64,000 nucleotides of DNA from Nitrosovibrio tenuis (GTDB taxonomy: Bacteria > Pseudomonadota > Gammaproteobacteria > Burkholderiales > Nitrosomonadaceae), in the NCBI RefSeq assembly GCF_900109785.1, contig NZ_FOBH01000007.1, positions 1 to 64,000 of the forward strand. Reading direction: 5' to 3'. Shown piece after piece: positions 56,760 to 64,000 of the stretch. How positions within the stretch are numbered: position 1 is the stretch's first letter; every line of letters begins with the position of its first letter. The notes beneath the pieces were generated by a model that saw only the letters and a program-made list of their open reading frames with translations, had not been told where the DNA came from and made no database searches. The position numbers and the translations under genes are program-made.

Positions 56760-56949
56760 CAAGAAAAAGCCCGGCGCAGTAACCTGCTGCCGGGCCGTGG
56801 CGTTTACTTCAACTACATTTACTTCAACTACAAATGGGGAAGCTGCGCTTCGTTCCCTCTTACTTCCTATCGCTACTTCCTCATTGCTTCCCCGGATACA
56901 ATCTTATCAATTCCGATTGCAGTGTCTATTGGACTGAAGTACAACCCGG
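56760..56949 (-). ncRNA. candidate small RNA or repeat element, copy B
   Basis: On the minus strand the stretch begins with CCGGGTTGTACTTCAGTCCA and ends in the same hairpin and T-run as the copy at 21874-22006, including the shared internal TAAGAT and GGGGAAxCAA words. It is 57 bp longer than that copy, partly through a perfect tandem repeat TTTACTTCAACTACA (56803-56817 and 56818-56832). Neighbouring genes are on the plus strand. It is either a second locus of one small RNA family or a decayed repeat. Confidence 0.45.
56764..56795 (-). terminator. Rho-independent terminator (minus strand)
   Basis: Stem GCCCGG (56769-56774) with CCGGGC (56790-56795), inner stem GCAG (56776-56779) with CTGC (56784-56787), followed on the minus strand by TTTTTCTTG. 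The stem order and the TG bulge are the same as in the hairpin at 21878-21910. Confidence 0.6.
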
Positions 56950-57151
56950 CGATAAATGCATTCAAGCAGTGTTCAGCCTGCCTCAGGCTTAGTTGAGCGC
57001 GACAGGTCACCGCTGCCTCGCCGGCCTTATGGCTCATGGCTTCAATACTCATCTATACTATAAACAAATATAACTCCATTTTTTCTCAGCCCTGCTTGCG
57101 CGCTCCTGAATCGGGCTGCGCCGGTGCAGCCCGCCGAAAAAGGTTTACCAC

Positions 57152-60100
57152 ATGGCGGACCAACGCGACGATAAATCCAGATTTCCGCTAACAGGGCTTT
57201 TTGCGTTGCTGGCGATGATAAGCGGTTTTCTCTTCTATGAAGGGATTTCGCTAAAAACTTCGCGGCCCATCAACAAGGAACAGGCGAGCAGCATCTTCCT
57301 GAAAAAGGGGATTGTACAGTCGCGCCTGTGGCAGGACCCTTTTGAAGCCGTGAATGCACACCGGCTGCTGGAGGAAAAACTGACCGGGGAGCCGGATGAA
57401 AAAAACGACCGCCATACACTCGACAAACTGGTTGAGGTTCTGGATCAGTCGGAAATTTCCAATCTTCGCGTACTACCTGTATTCGTGGATGGAAGTCCAT
57501 ACGTCAATGGAGGTGAGTCCAGGCTTAACGACCGATATGCAGTGGTTTCGGCCCTCGGTGCGACAGACTATGTGCCCGAGTCGGGCGAATACATCCGCTT
57601 TTTCAAATGGAACCGCGACAAGAAAAACAATATAAATACAAAAACCGGAACGAGAATCCGAACGGGAGCGGATGAAATCGAAACGCTCATACCGGCGGAA
57701 TTGTATTTTCCTAATGCGAAATTCCGCGATGAACCGTATGGAAAACATGTGCTGGTCCTATGGCTCAAGGAACAGGATGCGGGCCCAGAACCGCTCATGT
57801 TTCTGGATGATCTTCTCGAATCTCTTGAAAAGGCCTTCGATAAGCACGGATCAAAAATAACATTTACTTATGATGTGCTGGGGCCGCGCAGCTCCGCCAC
57901 CCTGAGCGCCATGCTGAAGGAATTGCAATCGGTCCAGCCTGACGCTCCAACTTCACCGTTCAACCTTTTGAAGAAGACCCGGTTCTTCTCTCCCTACGCA
58001 ACGGCGGAGGACACCTTTTTACTGGACTATTCTCCTAATGCACCCCAGCCGTCCGCATCCCACCGAACCGGGAAACAATTGAAAGAGAGCGGAAAAGAGC
58101 CGGGAAAAAATAACGAACCGGAGTTCACGAAGGAGACCGCGAAAGAGATCGAAAAAGCGACCGTGAATGGGTTGCTGAGTAAAGCACAAATCAAGCTGAT
58201 CAGGACGATTAATACCGACGCCGTGCTGGCGGAGCAACTCCTCCGAGAGCTGAAACGCCGCCAGGTGGATCTACAGCCTTGTGCAGACAAACATTGCAAT
58301 CCACAGGTCGCTCTGATTTCGGAATGGGATACGCTTTACGGACGCGCTTTGCCGCGAACCTTTGCTGCGGTGGCGATGAATAACGGCTCAGGGGAAACCG
58401 GCCCCGCGCTAGAGACCGAAATCAATAAATTGCGCAGGGATGCTTGGCCGGGCTGGATTTACCGGCATTCATACCTGGCGGGACTCGACGGCGAATTGCC
58501 GGCACGGGGAAGCGATAAGGGCAGTGATAAGGAAAAAGACGGAATTCCCGCCGCGGGGAAAGCATGGTACGGAGGCCTCCCGCAAGGCCCCGAACAGAGC
58601 ACAGCTCAAAGACCTGAAGGCCGCGGCCAGCTAGACTATGTCATCAGGCTGGCGGCAGCCCTGAAGCAAGAGGAAACCAGGAATGGGGAGGAATTCAAGG
58701 CGATCGGGGTACTCGGCAGCGATGTGTATGACAAGCTTCTGATTTTGCAGGCGCTACGCCGTACGTTTCCAAGGGCGGTCTTCTTTACCACCGATTTGAA
58801 TGCCAGACTGGCCTACCCCGCCGAATGGCATTGGACACACAATCTCATCATTGCTTCGCACTTCGGACTGGAGCTTCAACCGGATCTTCAAACACCGATT
58901 CCTCCATTTCGGGACAGCTACCAGACTTCGCTGTTCTATTCCGCTTTATGGGCGTTGGAATACTTTATTTCTGCAGACAACTCGAGTTGTCCGGATTGTT
59001 TCCAGTTGAGGAAAAATAAAGAAGATAAGGGGAATAAGGGGGCGAAGAAATTTTCCGCTGACGCGGAACCAAGATTGTACGAGGTCGGGCGCCACGGCGC
59101 TTTCGATATCAGCACCGATCTCCATCCACCGCAGCCTGATTATGCAAGCATCCACCCTCCGCGCAGGGATTTGGAGACTTATTTCGACACGGAGCGCAGC
59201 CTTAAATGGATTGTGGGGGCGATGGCCACGGCTGCCATACTCGTCCTGGGCATTATGCTGATCAGCAATACGGCGGCGGCCGCCATGCTCAAACTTGCTT
59301 CCCTCAAATGGTTCTGGATCACCCTTATTGTCGCAGGTGCGGCAATTTATGGCGCAATTACATGGGCAATGCGGTCGCTGCATGAGGTGGCAAAAAATGA
59401 GCCATTGGTACTGACCGAAGGAATCAGCGCATGGCCAACAGCGGCAATCGGCGCCTTCGTGCTGCTTATGAGCCTGGTCTTTCTGTGGTATTCCTGGAGA
59501 AGGTTAAAAAATAACGAGATTGCTTTGGCACATGAATTCGGTCTTGAACGACCCGATATGAAAGGAGACGACCCTGAAGGGCAAAGTCGTGAAAGCCAGG
59601 GCACCACGCCGGGCGGTAGACTGCCAGACGAACCCCACCGTGCGCTACCGTTCAATGTATTCGGCCGGGCGGCTCGATATTTGATGGGGTTAGAGACTTG
59701 GCATCAGCAAGCGCCTGGCCACTTCAGTGCTACGCATCTCTGGTGTGAATACACGACATTGGGTGATCTGAAAAACTTTGCCGCGCGTTGTCTGCCGCAG
59801 GTGGCGATCGCTTTATGCTTCACATGGCTCATGATGACATTATTCGGTTTTCCCAACATCCCATGCCGGGGCCAGGCCTGCTTCACAATAAATGATTATG
59901 TCATAATACTGAGCCTGGCCGCGATGATGCTCCTTATATTTTATGTGATAGACGTCACCCTGCTGTGTCGGAGGTGGGTCAATTGCATTGCCGTGAACAA
60001 AATCGATTGGCCCGATGACACTTTGATAAAAATCGCACGGGAACAAGGCGTGAGTAAAGAAAACCTTGATGAATGGATGGGGATTGAATTGATCGCCGAG

Positions 60101-60517
60101 CGAACAACAGTCATCGGCAATTTTATTTATTTTCCGTTCATTATCATGTTTCTTCTGGGAATTTCGCGCCATTCCTATCTCGACAATTGGGACTTTCCCG
60201 CTGCGTTGGTCATAATCTTTACGCTTAACGCGATACTCATTGTCGGCAACGCTCTGGCATTGCGGCGATCCGCCGAGATGGCCAAACGCGAAGCCATCAA
60301 GCGCCTGGAAAGCAGGCTCACCCAGCTATCCAGTCAAACTTCCGGGGAAATAAAGCAGAGGCAACAGATCGAGTGGGCGATTCAAGCAATAAAAAACAAT
60401 CAGAAAGGCGCTTTCCTCCCTTTTACCCAGCATCCAATATTTGGTGCGGCAATTGCTCTGCCGTCCGGCGGGTATGGCCTCGTGCTCTTGCTCGAATATC
60501 TGGCCACGAGTTTCTGA
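57152..60517 (+). CDS. large membrane protein of unknown function (1121 residues)
   Basis: AAAAAGG precedes the ATG. A single membrane helix near residues 14-31 (LTGLFALLAMISGFLFYEG) exports a soluble region reaching to about 685. Within it, GVLGSDVYDKLLILQALRR and FFTTDLNARLAYPAEWHWTHNLIIAS look like the alternating strand-helix pattern of periplasmic-binding or receiver-type Rossmann folds, and a low-complexity Lys/Glu-rich part lies near 310-350. From about 685 there are roughly eight further hydrophobic segments with a hydrophilic loop (about 790-850, RPDMKGDDPEGQSRESQ). The size and layout resemble ligand-sensing membrane receptors, but I do not recognise the family and claim no activity. 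Confidence 0.7.
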   Translation: MADQRDDKSRFPLTGLFALLAMISGFLFYEGISLKTSRPINKEQASSIFLKKGIVQSRLWQDPFEAVNAHRLLEEKLTGEPDEKNDRHTLDKLVEVLDQSEISNLRVLPVFVDGSPYVNGGESRLNDRYAVVSALGATDYVPESGEYIRFFKWNRDKKNNINTKTGTRIRTGADEIETLIPAELYFPNAKFRDEPYGKHVLVLWLKEQDAGPEPLMFLDDLLESLEKAFDKHGSKITFTYDVLGPRSSATLSAMLKELQSVQPDAPTSPFNLLKKTRFFSPYATAEDTFLLDYSPNAPQPSASHRTGKQLKESGKEPGKNNEPEFTKETAKEIEKATVNGLLSKAQIKLIRTINTDAVLAEQLLRELKRRQVDLQPCADKHCNPQVALISEWDTLYGRALPRTFAAVAMNNGSGETGPALETEINKLRRDAWPGWIYRHSYLAGLDGELPARGSDKGSDKEKDGIPAAGKAWYGGLPQGPEQSTAQRPEGRGQLDYVIRLAAALKQEETRNGEEFKAIGVLGSDVYDKLLILQALRRTFPRAVFFTTDLNARLAYPAEWHWTHNLIIASHFGLELQPDLQTPIPPFRDSYQTSLFYSALWALEYFISADNSSCPDCFQLRKNKEDKGNKGAKKFSADAEPRLYEVGRHGAFDISTDLHPPQPDYASIHPPRRDLETYFDTERSLKWIVGAMATAAILVLGIMLISNTAAAAMLKLASLKWFWITLIVAGAAIYGAITWAMRSLHEVAKNEPLVLTEGISAWPTAAIGAFVLLMSLVFLWYSWRRLKNNEIALAHEFGLERPDMKGDDPEGQSRESQGTTPGGRLPDEPHRALPFNVFGRAARYLMGLETWHQQAPGHFSATHLWCEYTTLGDLKNFAARCLPQVAIALCFTWLMMTLFGFPNIPCRGQACFTINDYVIILSLAAMMLLIFYVIDVTLLCRRWVNCIAVNKIDWPDDTLIKIAREQGVSKENLDEWMGIELIAERTTVIGNFIYFPFIIMFLLGISRHSYLDNWDFPAALVIIFTLNAILIVGNALALRRSAEMAKREAIKRLESRLTQLSSQTSGEIKQRQQIEWAIQAIKNNQKGAFLPFTQHPIFGAAIALPSGGYGLVLLLEYLATSF

Positions 60518-60593
60518 TGAAATATTCATGGGAGAACGCGTGATGATCTCGGCTAAACCAGCAATGGATCGAGTGCGCCCAGCGTAACTCATA

Positions 60594-61070
60594 TCAGCGA
60601 GATTTTCGACGTATGCACTTACCCATATCGAAAGTCAACCAGTCGTTACCATAGCCCCAGATCGCGGTGAAGCCGGCCCCGCTTTTAATATTTTTACCGC
60701 TGGTATCGATCGTCAGGGAGACAATTATCGGCTTATTTCCGGGATGAGCAGTCGGCATCAATTTTCCGATCGCCGTAAGGGTCCTCGAGGACGTATCCTT
60801 GAACACTGTTGCCGTGCCCGTGTAGCAATTGGTCCCTAGGCAGGCCGAGATCGTGCGGCTTCCCGGGTTATAGGAAAAGGACCCCGCATGCTGGAAATCG
60901 CTGGTGGCTCGTTCGCACTGACCCGTTGAGCACTCATATTTAACGAAAGGCGTGCAGTTGTATTCCTTGGATTGCTGAGTAAACCCCGTCACTGGACGCA
61001 ATAGCAAGGCTAGCAAAAACGTTAAACCCCCTTGCGGGGCAAATCCTCGCAGCGCGTTCCGTGAGCGCAT
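60594..61070 (-). CDS. secreted cysteine-containing hypothetical protein
   Basis: A 158-residue protein from the ATG at 61068-61070 (the frame stays open to 61172 but adds 34 unlikely codons). A hydrophobic LTFLLALLLRPVTG segment acts as a signal peptide. The mature part is beta-rich with five cysteines: EYNCTPFVKYECSTGQCERA, then ACLGTNCYTG and a final MGKCIRR, suggesting disulfide bonds in the periplasm. I do not recognise a family. A GGAGG lies right against the ATG, so the exact start is uncertain. It is convergent with the large membrane protein gene. Confidence 0.55.
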   Translation of the reverse strand: MRSRNALRGFAPQGGLTFLLALLLRPVTGFTQQSKEYNCTPFVKYECSTGQCERATSDFQHAGSFSYNPGSRTISACLGTNCYTGTATVFKDTSSRTLTAIGKLMPTAHPGNKPIIVSLTIDTSGKNIKSGAGFTAIWGYGNDWLTFDMGKCIRRKSR

Positions 61071-61172
61071 CCTCCGCTTGAACAGCGTTCGACGCGAATA
61101 AAAGAAATAGACCGGGACGAATTGAAGGGATTCTTCGCCCCGGTCAAACTCTGAGTGGACACACGGGTTCAC

Positions 61173-61502
61173 TCGAGAGAGGAGCGTTTAGAACGGGGAG
61201 AAAAAGAACACTCCTGTTTGCATATTCCTTCCGGGACCAAAATAGTTCCGTGCGGTTGGACACGTAATAAAGTGCCTCCGAATGAGCCTTCCCCGAGCGT
61301 TATCTGTATCGTGCGGAACCGCATTTCATGCCCTGCCGGTCGCGCTAACCTGTATGCCTGTGCGCTATCGAACTGAATACATCAAGTGTTCGGACTAGCA
61401 TGCTCCGCGAACCAAAAAAACTGTATTTATAATTCTTGAGCAGTGTCTCGAACACATTTCCATAAGTTCAAGGGTGAAACAGGATAAAACAGGGGAAGCA
61501 TC
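61173..61502. other. intergenic
   Basis: About 330 bp between divergent genes. Nothing recognisable beyond the ribosome site (GGGGAAG) of the next gene. The AT-rich portion at 61415-61450 may hold a promoter. Confidence 0.35.
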
Positions 61503-61829
61503 TTGTATCCCAGGCGAATTACCAATAACGACAATATAATAAATTCGAAAGATCTGCTGGCCCGCATCCATTGGCTGGAAGAGCAGTTGAATTACCGGTG
61601 CTCCGATGAGTATTCCGAGGAATTAAAAACGCTGAGAGCGTTTGTGGAAAACATTGAAGCGGTCGCCTCGGTGTTCACTTACGAGCGAGGTTCGGATTTA
61701 ATTCGCGACAGCTACCTCCAGGAATATATCAAGGCAATGGAAGGATCGGATGCGACGGATGCTTCCGGGCTAGCCCTTAGTCCCGTCGATTTCAATGGGG
61801 TGGTTTACTGGCTGCGGGACGCAAGCTGA
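61503..61829 (+). CDS. small acidic hypothetical protein (phage/plasmid-like)
   Basis: A 108-residue acidic protein from a TTG at 61503, 5-9 nt behind GGGGAAG. It has a helical first half (DLLARIHWLEEQLNYRCSDEY.EELKTLRAFVENIEA), then ERGSDLIRDSYLQEYIKAMEG, and ends with VDFNGVVYWLRDAS. A terminal D(F/Y)xGVxYWxR box is common in small proteins of phages and plasmids, where an aspartate- and aromatic-rich domain is found, so a mobile origin is possible. Function unknown. It heads a same-strand group with the next two genes. Confidence 0.55.
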   Translation: MYPRRITNNDNIINSKDLLARIHWLEEQLNYRCSDEYSEELKTLRAFVENIEAVASVFTYERGSDLIRDSYLQEYIKAMEGSDATDASGLALSPVDFNGVVYWLRDAS

Positions 61830-62004
61830 GACACGCCGATCTGTTTAAACCCTCCAAGACCGGCACTCCCGCCCGTTATGCGTTATCAGTTTTTCCCATA
61901 TTCCAGCCGATCGGTTTCTTTTTATTCTGAATGCAAATTGACTCCATGAGAAAAAGAGCTATCTTGAAATTGGAGGCGCCGTAACGGCGATGATAGGAGG
62001 TACT

Positions 62005-62397
62005 ATGGCAAATCAATTCGAGCTCAGAGGGCACCATATCGAAGTCCATTATACGATCGGCGGCAACCCCGGCTTCACCGCGCTGACGTATAAGGATGAA
62101 TTTATTTCACGCGCCTTCAAGCCAGGCGATATTCATACTGACCACACGGCGCTGGGCTCGCTGGTCTCGGTCCGCCTAGTGGAGAGATCGACCGACAATT
62201 ACACTGTTTTTGCTTTTTTGCTACCTGAGATTGAAGTTCCACCCGATCAGACAGGGGACTTCACTACGGTAGGAATACACCAGGAATATAAGGGTAAAGG
62301 GTCTGTCTCGATCCCATACAGTCCCCTTAGCATCCCTACAACCTGGCATCCTTTCGTAATGCACGGCACTGCAAAAAACGTAGTCGTCGCGCTGTAG
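62005..62397 (+). CDS. hypothetical beta-rich protein
   Basis: A 130-residue protein. A GGAGGT site 7 nt before the ATG at 62005 decides this start over the ATG at 61990, which would include the ribosome site in the coding region. The sequence alternates short beta strands (HHIEVHYTIGGNPGFTALTY, LGSLVSVRLVERSTDNYTVFAFLLPEIE) and has no cysteine or signal peptide. I do not recognise the family. Its stop is 9 bp before the start of the S8 peptidase gene, so the two are very likely co-translated and may function together, for example as an inhibitor, substrate or carrier; this is inference. Confidence 0.6.
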   Translation: MANQFELRGHHIEVHYTIGGNPGFTALTYKDEFISRAFKPGDIHTDHTALGSLVSVRLVERSTDNYTVFAFLLPEIEVPPDQTGDFTTVGIHQEYKGKGSVSIPYSPLSIPTTWHPFVMHGTAKNVVVAL

Positions 62398-62406
62398 CCG
62401 GAAGAC

Positions 62407-64000
62407 ATGGCAATGGATGAAAACAAGAACTCTTCCGCGCCTGGCAACGACAAGGAACGGCCCGGCTCCGGCTACCGAAAAAGAGTGATCGTGAAGTTCA
62501 AGGATCATGTCCAGTTGCCTCGTGAGGGGGCGGCACGGATGCTGGATACCCTCGGTATCGGGCCTTGGGACGCGCTGGCGGCACGATTCGAAGGGATCAC
62601 CCTTGAGCCGCTTCTATTCTTCAAGCAGCCCGGGCAGTTTGCAGCGCTAACGGAACGAGCGCGAGCGCTCGACCCTACCTTTCGCCCCGTCAACCTGGAT
62701 GCCTATTTCGCCATAAACCTGCAGCCCGAGACAAATGCCGAAGATCTGGTCAAAGCGCTCTCCCAATGGGATTCAGTTGCTACGGCTTATGTCGAGCCTC
62801 CGCCGGTCGAGCCACCGTTTGTAAATGCCGCGGATGACCCGCGCAGCGGCAATCAAGGGTATCTCGACCCCGCGCCCGACGGCATTGACGCCGAATATGC
62901 CTGGAATTTCCCCGGCGGCGATGGCGCAGGCCAAGCCCTGGTAGATTTGGAGTGGGGGTGGACCTTTAATCACGAAGACCTTGCCGCGCACGGCATCACT
63001 TTGATTTCTGGCCTGAATCATTCCTTTTTTTTCCATGGCAGTGGCGTGCTCGGAGAAATCGCCGCGGTGGACAATACCGTAGGCTGTATCGGCATCACAC
63101 CCGAACTGGCTTCCATCCGTTGCGTCGGCCAGCATTTGCCGGGAGGCGGCTACAGCACGGCACAACCGATACTTGATGCGATTGCTGTCATGAGCTTCGG
63201 GGATGTGCTGCTGCTTGAAGCGCAAACCAATCTGTTTGGCTACAACCTGGTACCCGTCGAAATTGAACCGGCCGTGTTCGACGTGATCCACCTCGCAACA
63301 TCACTGGGCATTGTGGTGGTCGAGGCGGCGGGCAATGGCGGCGTCGATCTGGATACGGTCGTCAATCCCGGCGGGCAGCAGATATTCAACCGCACAAGCC
63401 CTGATTTTCAGGATTCTGGCGCCATCATAGTAGGCGCGGCGAGTTCCACCGCGCCCCACTCGCGGCTCGGTTTCTCCTGTCACGGCAGCCGCATCGATTG
63501 CTATGGCTGGGGCGAGAACGTGGATACGCTTTCTTCCGACTCCACCAATACCGCGACCAATCTGTATACGACGAGTTTCAACGGTACATCCAGTGCCACA
63601 CCTATTGTGACCGGCGCAGCGCTTGCAGTGCTAGGTCTGGTCCAGGCGGCTTCCGGCGACCGCCTGGCTCCCTGGCAGGTGCGCATGATCCTGGCTGATC
63701 CAGCGAACGGAACCCCGTCCCAGAACCCGGCCATGGACAGGGTGGGCGTCATGCCCAACCTACGCGCCATTATCGATGGCAAAATGCTCAACCTGTCGCC
63801 CGACGTTTATATCCGCGATTTTGTCGGCGATATGGGCGACCCCCACCTGGGCGCCATCTCATCCAGTCCCGATATCATCCTGCGTCAAACAGTCGTGGCA
63901 GATCCCCAGGCCGCATTCGGCGCAGGCAGCGGCACAGAGAATGATATGACGTTGGGGTATGAAGCGAAAGCCGGGCAGGATAATTTTATTTATGTGCGCG
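62407..64000 (+). CDS. S8 (subtilisin-fold) serine peptidase, partial at the right end
   Basis: An open frame of 531 codons that runs off the window. The start is ATG 62407 or 62413, 9-15 bp after the previous stop. Residues 1-140 form an N-terminal region with a prodomain-like YRKRVIVKFKDHV strand and helices. The catalytic domain shows D180 (LVDLEWG), H210 (FHGSGVLGEIAA), the oxyanion Asn in EAAGNGG and S395 in GTSSATPIVTG. The Asp and His contexts deviate from the usual DTG and HGT. There is no signal peptide, so the peptidase may stay inside the cell or leave by another route. The C-terminal part beyond 63,800 looks beta-rich. Confidence 0.88.
   Translation, partial: MAMDENKNSSAPGNDKERPGSGYRKRVIVKFKDHVQLPREGAARMLDTLGIGPWDALAARFEGITLEPLLFFKQPGQFAALTERARALDPTFRPVNLDAYFAINLQPETNAEDLVKALSQWDSVATAYVEPPPVEPPFVNAADDPRSGNQGYLDPAPDGIDAEYAWNFPGGDGAGQALVDLEWGWTFNHEDLAAHGITLISGLNHSFFFHGSGVLGEIAAVDNTVGCIGITPELASIRCVGQHLPGGGYSTAQPILDAIAVMSFGDVLLLEAQTNLFGYNLVPVEIEPAVFDVIHLATSLGIVVVEAAGNGGVDLDTVVNPGGQQIFNRTSPDFQDSGAIIVGAASSTAPHSRLGFSCHGSRIDCYGWGENVDTLSSDSTNTATNLYTTSFNGTSSATPIVTGAALAVLGLVQAASGDRLAPWQVRMILADPANGTPSQNPAMDRVGVMPNLRAIIDGKMLNLSPDVYIRDFVGDMGDPHLGAISSSPDIILRQTVVADPQAAFGAGSGTENDMTLGYEAKAGQDNFIYVR

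Larger units (their letters stand above)
56663..57151. other. intergenic with the second copy of the dispersed element
   Basis: About 490 bp behind the DUF190 gene. It contains the element described at 56760-56949. The rest, 56950-57151, is the leader of the large membrane protein gene and shows no further structure that I can support. Confidence 0.5.

Overview
The window looks like chromosomal DNA from a betaproteobacterium, most likely a Nitrosospira-type member of the Nitrosomonadaceae. This is an inference from gene content and protein style (leftward alanine-aminotransferase-like/hom/thrC and bamC/dapA blocks, a CzcCBA pump ending in a PII-like gene, a solitary N-ATPase-type gamma subunit, moderately high GC); no rRNA or other phylogenetic marker is present. 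I see no tRNA, rRNA, CRISPR array, integrase or intact insertion sequence. Genes are well packed, with several structured intergenic regions.

Layout. 1-2.1 kb: the tail of a polyprenyl-phosphate sugar transferase, then a two-gene tyrosinase unit whose first gene resembles the actinobacterial MelC1 caddie protein. 2.5-8.6 kb: an HME-RND heavy-metal efflux operon (CzcC/B/A-like) translationally coupled to a PII-like gene. 8.6-11.7 kb: a leftward alkylation-repair operon ada / 2OG-Fe(II) oxygenase / alkB in which the middle gene is frame-broken, next to a frame-broken PepSY-like gene. 12-25.6 kb: permease, DUF4142 protein, two glycoside hydrolases, an NmrA-like reductase, a DsbA-like/NhaA fusion, OsmC, secreted and ferritin-like proteins, and the lone gamma subunit. 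25.7-32.4 kb: bamC-dapA, clpB, nadC and a DUF1810 protein.

33.8-37.2 kb holds a Kef-like antiporter, a YbdK-type carboxylate-amine ligase and a class C26 gamma-glutamyl hydrolase, which may work together. 37.2-41.5 kb is a leftward aspartate-family operon (AlaA-like aminotransferase, hom, thrC). 42.2-48.9 kb is a leftward signalling operon: a UrtA-like binding protein, a large hybrid histidine kinase and a REC-EAL response regulator. A histone-deacetylase-fold protein and a LapD-like degenerate GGDEF/EAL receptor follow.

52.7-64 kb carries less familiar genes: an EF-hand-bearing membrane protein, a class I aldolase, a C-terminally truncated crcB overlapping a divergent DUF190 gene, a 1121-residue membrane protein, a secreted cysteine-rich protein, and a cluster of two small unknown proteins followed by an S8 (subtilisin-fold) peptidase that runs off the right end.

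Non-coding signals of note are: a diverged pair of intergenic elements (21.9 kb and 56.8 kb) that share a minus-strand terminator architecture and a conserved distal end; a structured dapA-clpB spacer with a plus-strand terminator and a competing 10-bp pairing; a palindromic repeat pair near 33.4-33.6 kb; and a sigma-32-like promoter for clpB.
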